Source: Halomonas sp. (GTDB lineage Bacteria; Pseudomonadota; Gammaproteobacteria; Pseudomonadales; Halomonadaceae). From it: a stretch of DNA of 6,035 bases. The notes under the pieces were generated by a model. It had not been told where the DNA came from. It saw only the letters and a list, made by a program, of their open reading frames with translations, and searched no databases. Shown here in pieces: positions 5,331 to 6,035 of this stretch. Made by a program: the position numbers and the translations under genes. The stretch lies in the NCBI GenBank assembly GCA_007129225.1, contig SKVX01000027.1:1-6035 (forward strand), given 5' to 3'. Position 1 is the stretch's first letter, and each line of letters starts with the position of its first letter.

Positions 5331-5427
5331 GAGTCGGGCGGGCGTACGCAGACGACACGTTTCGCCGATGTCATACTGGCGGCATAGGCAATGGCCATGC
5401 CCCCTTATCAAGAGGCTGTTTTCGATC
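5321..5427 (+). other. nnrS-hemN intergenic region
   Basis: The 107 nt between nnrS and hemN contain no credible terminator: the only dyads are GGCAT/ATGCC (5381-5385 and 5397-5401) and ATGGCCAT (5391-5398), without T-runs. Read-through from nnrS into hemN is therefore possible. AAGAGG at 5410-5415 is the best ribosome site for hemN. Confidence 0.4.
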
Positions 5428-6035
5428 ATGCAAGACGATCTGCTGTTCAATCGCCCCCTGGTGGAGAAGTACGACCGTCCGGGGCCGCGTTATACCTCCT
5501 ATCCCACGGCGCCCCAGTTCCATGCGGCCTTCGCCGAAGATGATTATCGCGCCGCCGCCGAGCGCAGCAACCGGGTCGCCGCCCCCAAGCCGCTGTCGGT
5601 CTATGTACATATCCCCTTCTGCAAGAGCCTCTGCTACTACTGCGCCTGCAACAAGATCATCACCCACAATACCGACCGGGCAGCGGAATACCTGGCCTGG
5701 CTTCAGCGTGAGGTCGAGGTCCAGGGGGCGCTGTTCGACGAGACACGGCGCATGACCCAGCTGCATCTTGGCGGCGGTACGCCCACCTACCTGAGCAATG
5801 CCCAGCTGGGGGAGCTCATGGCGGCACTGGACGAGGCTTTCCACTTCGCGCCGGTGGAAGAGCGCGAGTTTTCCCTGGAGGTGGATCCGCGGACGGTGAC
5901 CCCCGATCAGATCCATGAACTCCATGACCTGGGCTTCAACCGTCTCAGCTTCGGCGTTCAAGACTTCGATGCGGATGTCCAGCAAGCCGTCAATCGCGTG
6001 CAGAGCGAGGAGCAGGTGGTGTCGCTGGTCAAGGC
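5428..6035 (+). CDS. hemN: HemN, oxygen-independent coproporphyrinogen III oxidase (N-terminal 202 residues)
   Basis: The frame opens at ATG 5428 (MQDDLLFNRPLVEKYDRPGP) and runs off the right edge; families of this enzyme are about 450-460 residues, so under half is visible. It is a cytoplasmic radical-SAM enzyme converting coproporphyrinogen III to protoporphyrinogen IX without O2. The motif C65-KSL-C69-YY-C72-A-C74 supplies the three [4Fe-4S] cysteines plus the extra cysteine diagnostic of true HemN over HemW. GGGTPT (115-120) is the SAM-binding glycine motif, and SLEVDPR (149-155) and RLSFGVQDFD also match. RYTSYPTAPQF (21-31) is the HemN N-terminal signature. AAGAGG lies 12 nt before ATG. 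Its neighbours (nos, nsrR, nnrS) suggest haem supply during denitrification. Confidence 0.96.
   Translation, partial: MQDDLLFNRPLVEKYDRPGPRYTSYPTAPQFHAAFAEDDYRAAAERSNRVAAPKPLSVYVHIPFCKSLCYYCACNKIITHNTDRAAEYLAWLQREVEVQGALFDETRRMTQLHLGGGTPTYLSNAQLGELMAALDEAFHFAPVEEREFSLEVDPRTVTPDQIHELHDLGFNRLSFGVQDFDADVQQAVNRVQSEEQVVSLVK

Noticed and set aside
5398..5411. FNR box ending in ATCAA just before the hemN ribosome site
   Set aside because: The left half reads TGCCC, so only one half-site is present.
5371..5985. 204-codon antisense open frame over hemN
   Set aside because: HemN on the + strand carries clear radical-SAM motifs; the antisense frame is a by-product of GC-rich codon use.

Overview
The window is GC-rich and tightly packed. 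Its protein sequences point to a denitrifying gammaproteobacterium; the HemN, NnrS and cytochrome c5-like sequences look Halomonadaceae-like, but that placement is an impression from memory and was not tested. I see no insertion sequence, CRISPR array, tRNA or rRNA. The whole stretch concerns nitrous oxide reductase maturation, nitric oxide sensing and response, and anaerobic haem supply.

Layout. Bases 1-2629 (+ strand) hold the end of a nos operon: the C-terminal part of nosD, then nosF, nosY and nosL. nosD/nosF and nosF/nosY overlap by ATGA, so they are translationally coupled; nosL follows after 45 nt. A very long perfect hairpin (26-bp stem, 3-nt loop) closes the operon at 2635-2689. Three genes on the - strand converge on it, in transcription order: a DUF454/YbaN-like membrane protein (4071-3655), an NsrR-type Rrf2 regulator (3602-3156) and a small periplasmic cytochrome c (3019-2708). 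An NnrS-family membrane protein (4121-5320, +) is divergent from the DUF454 gene, and hemN (5428 onward, +) runs off the right edge.

How the genes fit together. NosDFY and NosL supply copper and sulfur for the copper centres of NosZ, which reduces N2O to N2 in the periplasm. The small cytochrome may carry electrons to a periplasmic reductase, possibly NosZ. NsrR is a [4Fe-4S] NO sensor and repressor; NnrS proteins are tied to NO tolerance. HemN makes protoporphyrin precursors without O2, as needed for cytochromes under denitrifying conditions.

The most informative regulatory feature is a strong match to the gammaproteobacterial NsrR operator (11-1-11 inverted repeat) at 4103-4125. It lies between DUF454 and nnrS, over the nnrS ribosome-binding region and start and over candidate -10 elements of both divergent promoters. 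If nsrR is co-transcribed with the DUF454 gene, this one site would control nnrS, DUF454, nsrR and perhaps the cytochrome, forming an autoregulated NO-response divergon. An FNR/ANR-type box (9/10) lies just upstream of nsrR. I did not find a wholly new type of system; the novelty is in the wiring and in sequence departures of NnrS and NosL.
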